A stretch of DNA of 7,073 bases from Methanosarcinaceae archaeon (lineage in GTDB: Archaea; Halobacteriota; Methanosarcinia; Methanosarcinales; Methanosarcinaceae): NCBI GenBank assembly GCA_030655675.1, contig JAUSPM010000269.1, positions 1-7,073 of the forward strand. The letters are read 5' to 3'. Below are positions 5,506 through 7,073 of the stretch, one piece after another. How positions within the stretch are numbered: the stretch's first letter is position 1; the number at the start of each line of letters is the position of its first letter. Position numbers and translations under genes: made by a program. The notes under the pieces were generated by a model. That model searched no databases. It had not been told where the DNA came from and was given only the letters and a program-made list of their open reading frames with translations.

Positions 5506-6822
5506 ATGTACGAAATGGCACAAAAGGCACTTTCACTTGCTATGAAAAACGGTGCGGATGAGGCAGAGGTTTACTATGCGAACAACCGCTCAACGAGTGC
5601 TAATATCCGAAAAAATCTGATTGAAGGTGCAAAAGAGCAGTTCTCAGAGGGTATCGGGATACGGGCGATCATAGGTGGTGCAGTCGGCTTTGCGAGTACA
5701 AATATTCCGAATCGATTGGAGGATGCCGTCAAGATCGCAGTCGCTTCTGCAAGAGTGCGGGAAAGTGATCCGGATTGGACCGGACTTGTGTCCAATTCGA
5801 AATACCCCAATGTTTCAGGAATATTTGACAAAAGAATCGTTGCGATGGAACTTGATGAATGCATTGAACTTGCGTTGCAGATGATTGAGGGTGCAAGATC
5901 GGCACCAGAACTTAACATCTTGGCAACATCAGGGAGTTTTTCACGTTCATACGGTAAGCATTTAATACTGAACTCTAACGGTGTTGAGGTTGAAGAAGAA
6001 GGAACCGCGACATCCGGGTTCATAGATGTCATCACAACCACGGGCGAGACTTCTACAGCGTATGATTTTGCTGTGTCCAGAAATCATGACATTGATTTTT
6101 ACCAGATCGGTGTAAATGCTGCAAAACTTGCGCAGGAATCACAGAATGGCATTTCGATCGAGCCACATAAGACAGATGTTATCCTGCATCCATTTGCTTT
6201 TGCAGACATTATCGAGAGTGCATTCGCACCTTCAATAGATGCCGATAATGTGCAAAAGGGCAGATCAAGCCTTATCGGACGGCTTGGCGATGAAATCGCT
6301 GCATCCGAACTTACGATAATTGATGACGGTCTGATGCCTGGCGGTATCGAGACTGGTATCTCGGATGATGAAGGTGTACCTTCACAACGCACGTCTGTTA
6401 TTGAAAATGGAGTTTTCAAGTCGTACCTATATGACAGTTATACGGCAGGCAAGGATGGTGTAAAGAGCACAGGAAATGCCGCAAGGCAGTCTTATGTTTC
6501 CACACCTTCCGTGGGTCTGCGGAATTTTATTATCGAGTATCCGCAAAGTGATATCATCTCCGGGACCGATAGTGGCGTGTTCGTAAACACGGTAATTGGT
6601 GCACACACCGCAAATGCGATATCAGGCGACTTTTCAGTCGAGGCACGCAATGCCTATACCATCAAGGGTGGGCAGATCGACAAGCCGATAAAATCGCTTA
6701 TGATATCAGGTAACATTTTTGAGATGCTTGCAAACATCACAGGTGCAGGAATGGATGTCAGGAAAGTTGGTGGAACGGTTACACCATCGATCAGGGTTTC
6801 TGATATGAGTGTGATCGGGTAA
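5506..6822 (+). CDS. tldE: TldE/PmbA, non-catalytic partner of TldD
   Basis: TldE (PmbA) of 438 residues, close to E. coli PmbA (450). It pairs with TldD to build the closed cavity of the peptidase and lacks zinc itself. The N-terminal domain carries MYEMAQKALSLAMKNGADEA and EGIGIRAIIGGAVGFAS (about 49-65), paralogous to the same region of TldD. Where TldD has HEAVGH, this protein reads HPFAFADI from residue 228, without the second histidine and glutamate, as expected for the inactive subunit. Later family landmarks are QRTSVIENGVFKSYLYDSYTA and ending segments GNIFEMLANITGAG and TPSIRVSDMSVIG. The start is set by GGAGGTG seven bases upstream, and only 2 bases separate it from the tldD stop. 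No cysteine ligand equivalent is seen near the C-terminus. Last gene of the operon. Confidence 0.94.
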   Translation: MYEMAQKALSLAMKNGADEAEVYYANNRSTSANIRKNLIEGAKEQFSEGIGIRAIIGGAVGFASTNIPNRLEDAVKIAVASARVRESDPDWTGLVSNSKYPNVSGIFDKRIVAMELDECIELALQMIEGARSAPELNILATSGSFSRSYGKHLILNSNGVEVEEEGTATSGFIDVITTTGETSTAYDFAVSRNHDIDFYQIGVNAAKLAQESQNGISIEPHKTDVILHPFAFADIIESAFAPSIDADNVQKGRSSLIGRLGDEIAASELTIIDDGLMPGGIETGISDDEGVPSQRTSVIENGVFKSYLYDSYTAGKDGVKSTGNAARQSYVSTPSVGLRNFIIEYPQSDIISGTDSGVFVNTVIGAHTANAISGDFSVEARNAYTIKGGQIDKPIKSLMISGNIFEMLANITGAGMDVRKVGGTVTPSIRVSDMSVIG

Positions 6823-6829
6823 ACCCCGA
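6815..6829 (+). other. Hairpin with the tldE stop codon in its loop
   Basis: TCGGG (6815-6819) pairs with CCCGA (6825-6829) around the loop TAAAC, which carries the TAA stop codon of tldE (6820-6822). The stem is GC-rich in an AT-rich neighbourhood. No T-run follows directly, so it is more likely a 3'-end RNA structure than a terminator by itself. Confidence 0.4.
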
Positions 6830-6835
6830 CATATT

Positions 6836-6955
6836 ATGCATGTAAGAAAATTCCCCACTATCGCGTCAAAAGTTGCGACGGTACATCCAACCGCAGCAGA
6901 GATGCGAGGTATAATTATTAAGATAAACTATAAAAGGAATATTCCCTTTATCTAA
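6836..6955 (+). other. 39-codon open stretch, possible gene remnant
   Basis: ATG at 6836 to TAA at 6953-6955, without a recognisable ribosome binding site. The segment ATVHPTAAEM in it resembles the 'IHPTxxE' signature at the C-terminus of FAD-dependent disulfide reductases (glutathione reductase, dihydrolipoyl dehydrogenase). The part from about 6825 to 6915 is more GC-rich than what follows. It could be a fragment of such a gene, a small RNA with several short stems (for example TCGC/GCGA at about 6860-6880), or chance. I do not claim a functional protein. Confidence 0.15.
6930..6951 (+). terminator. Palindromic hairpin, possible operon terminator
   Basis: GGAATATTCC (6936-6945) is a perfect 10-bp palindrome. 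The surrounding bases also allow a longer stem, ATAAAAGG (6930-6937) with CCTTTAT (6945-6951), with one bulged A and a 7-base loop. It lies 108 bases beyond the tldE stop and is followed by AT-rich sequence, which fits an end of the lonB-tldD-tldE transcript. The TATAAAAGG part could instead be a promoter for a gene to the right of the window. Confidence 0.3.
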
Positions 6956-7073
6956 ATTATATATTGAAAATGTATTCTTAACTGATTAATTATGATTTAA
7001 TTATAATCTAATTTTGTAACTATTCAGCCATCAATTATTACCCCCTTATCCGAAAATATCGAAAAAATAATAT
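6952..7073. other. AT-rich non-coding end of the window
   Basis: No gene is visible on either strand. TTAATTA occurs twice, at 6986-6992 and 6997-7003, with starts 11 bp apart (about one helical turn), inside an imperfect inverted repeat bounded by GATTA (6984-6988) and TAATC (7004-7008). This could be a regulator site for a gene outside the window, but in such AT-rich sequence chance matches are common. Confidence 0.3.

Noticed and set aside
5574..6041. Minus-strand open frame of 155 codons inside tldE
   Set aside because: It is Ser/Pro-rich and antisense to a confidently identified gene, with no family features.

Overview
The window looks like chromosomal DNA from a methanogenic archaeon. 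My best guess is a methylotrophic or halotolerant member of the Methanosarcinales (a Methanococcoides/Methanolobus-type genome), but the genus is not proven. The grounds are an archaeal membrane-anchored LonB protease, archaeal-style TATA/BRE sequences upstream of genes, GGTGA/GGAGGTG ribosome binding sites, moderate GC content and AT-rich gaps. No tRNA, rRNA, CRISPR array, transposase or phage gene is visible.

Left part, bases 1 to 1392. The extreme left end is a 6-bp tandem repeat that probably continues outside the window. After it, on the minus strand, lies a compact four-gene sulfur-relay operon. In transcription order it is tusA (1392 to 1162), a dsrE/tusD homologue (1136 to 837), a dsrF/tusC homologue (800 to 456) and a dsrH/tusB homologue (446 to 186). 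TusA and DsrE keep the cysteines expected to carry persulfide sulfur, while the F and H subunits have no cysteine at all. The likely picture is TusA handing a persulfide to a DsrEFH-type complex. No acceptor enzyme (MnmA-, DsrAB- or Hdr-type) is encoded here.

Middle, bases 1393 to 2175. A minus-strand gene for a 149-residue exported protein of unknown function sits between the sulfur operon and a 221-bp divergent promoter region. That region contains back-to-back TATA-like boxes and a small inverted repeat.

Right part, bases 2176 to 6822. Three plus-strand genes form a tight operon: lonB (membrane AAA+ protease), tldD (HExxxH metallopeptidase subunit) and tldE/pmbA (its non-catalytic partner). 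lonB and tldD overlap by 8 bp, and tldD and tldE are separated by 2 bp with a strong ribosome binding site inside the end of tldD. The arrangement suggests a degradation line: LonB cuts membrane or misfolded proteins to peptides, and TldD/TldE trims small unstructured peptides.

Right end, bases 6823 to 7073. No convincing gene is present. There is a hairpin around the tldE stop codon, a 39-codon open stretch with a faint resemblance to the C-terminus of FAD-disulfide reductases, a palindromic hairpin that may be the terminator, and AT-rich sequence.
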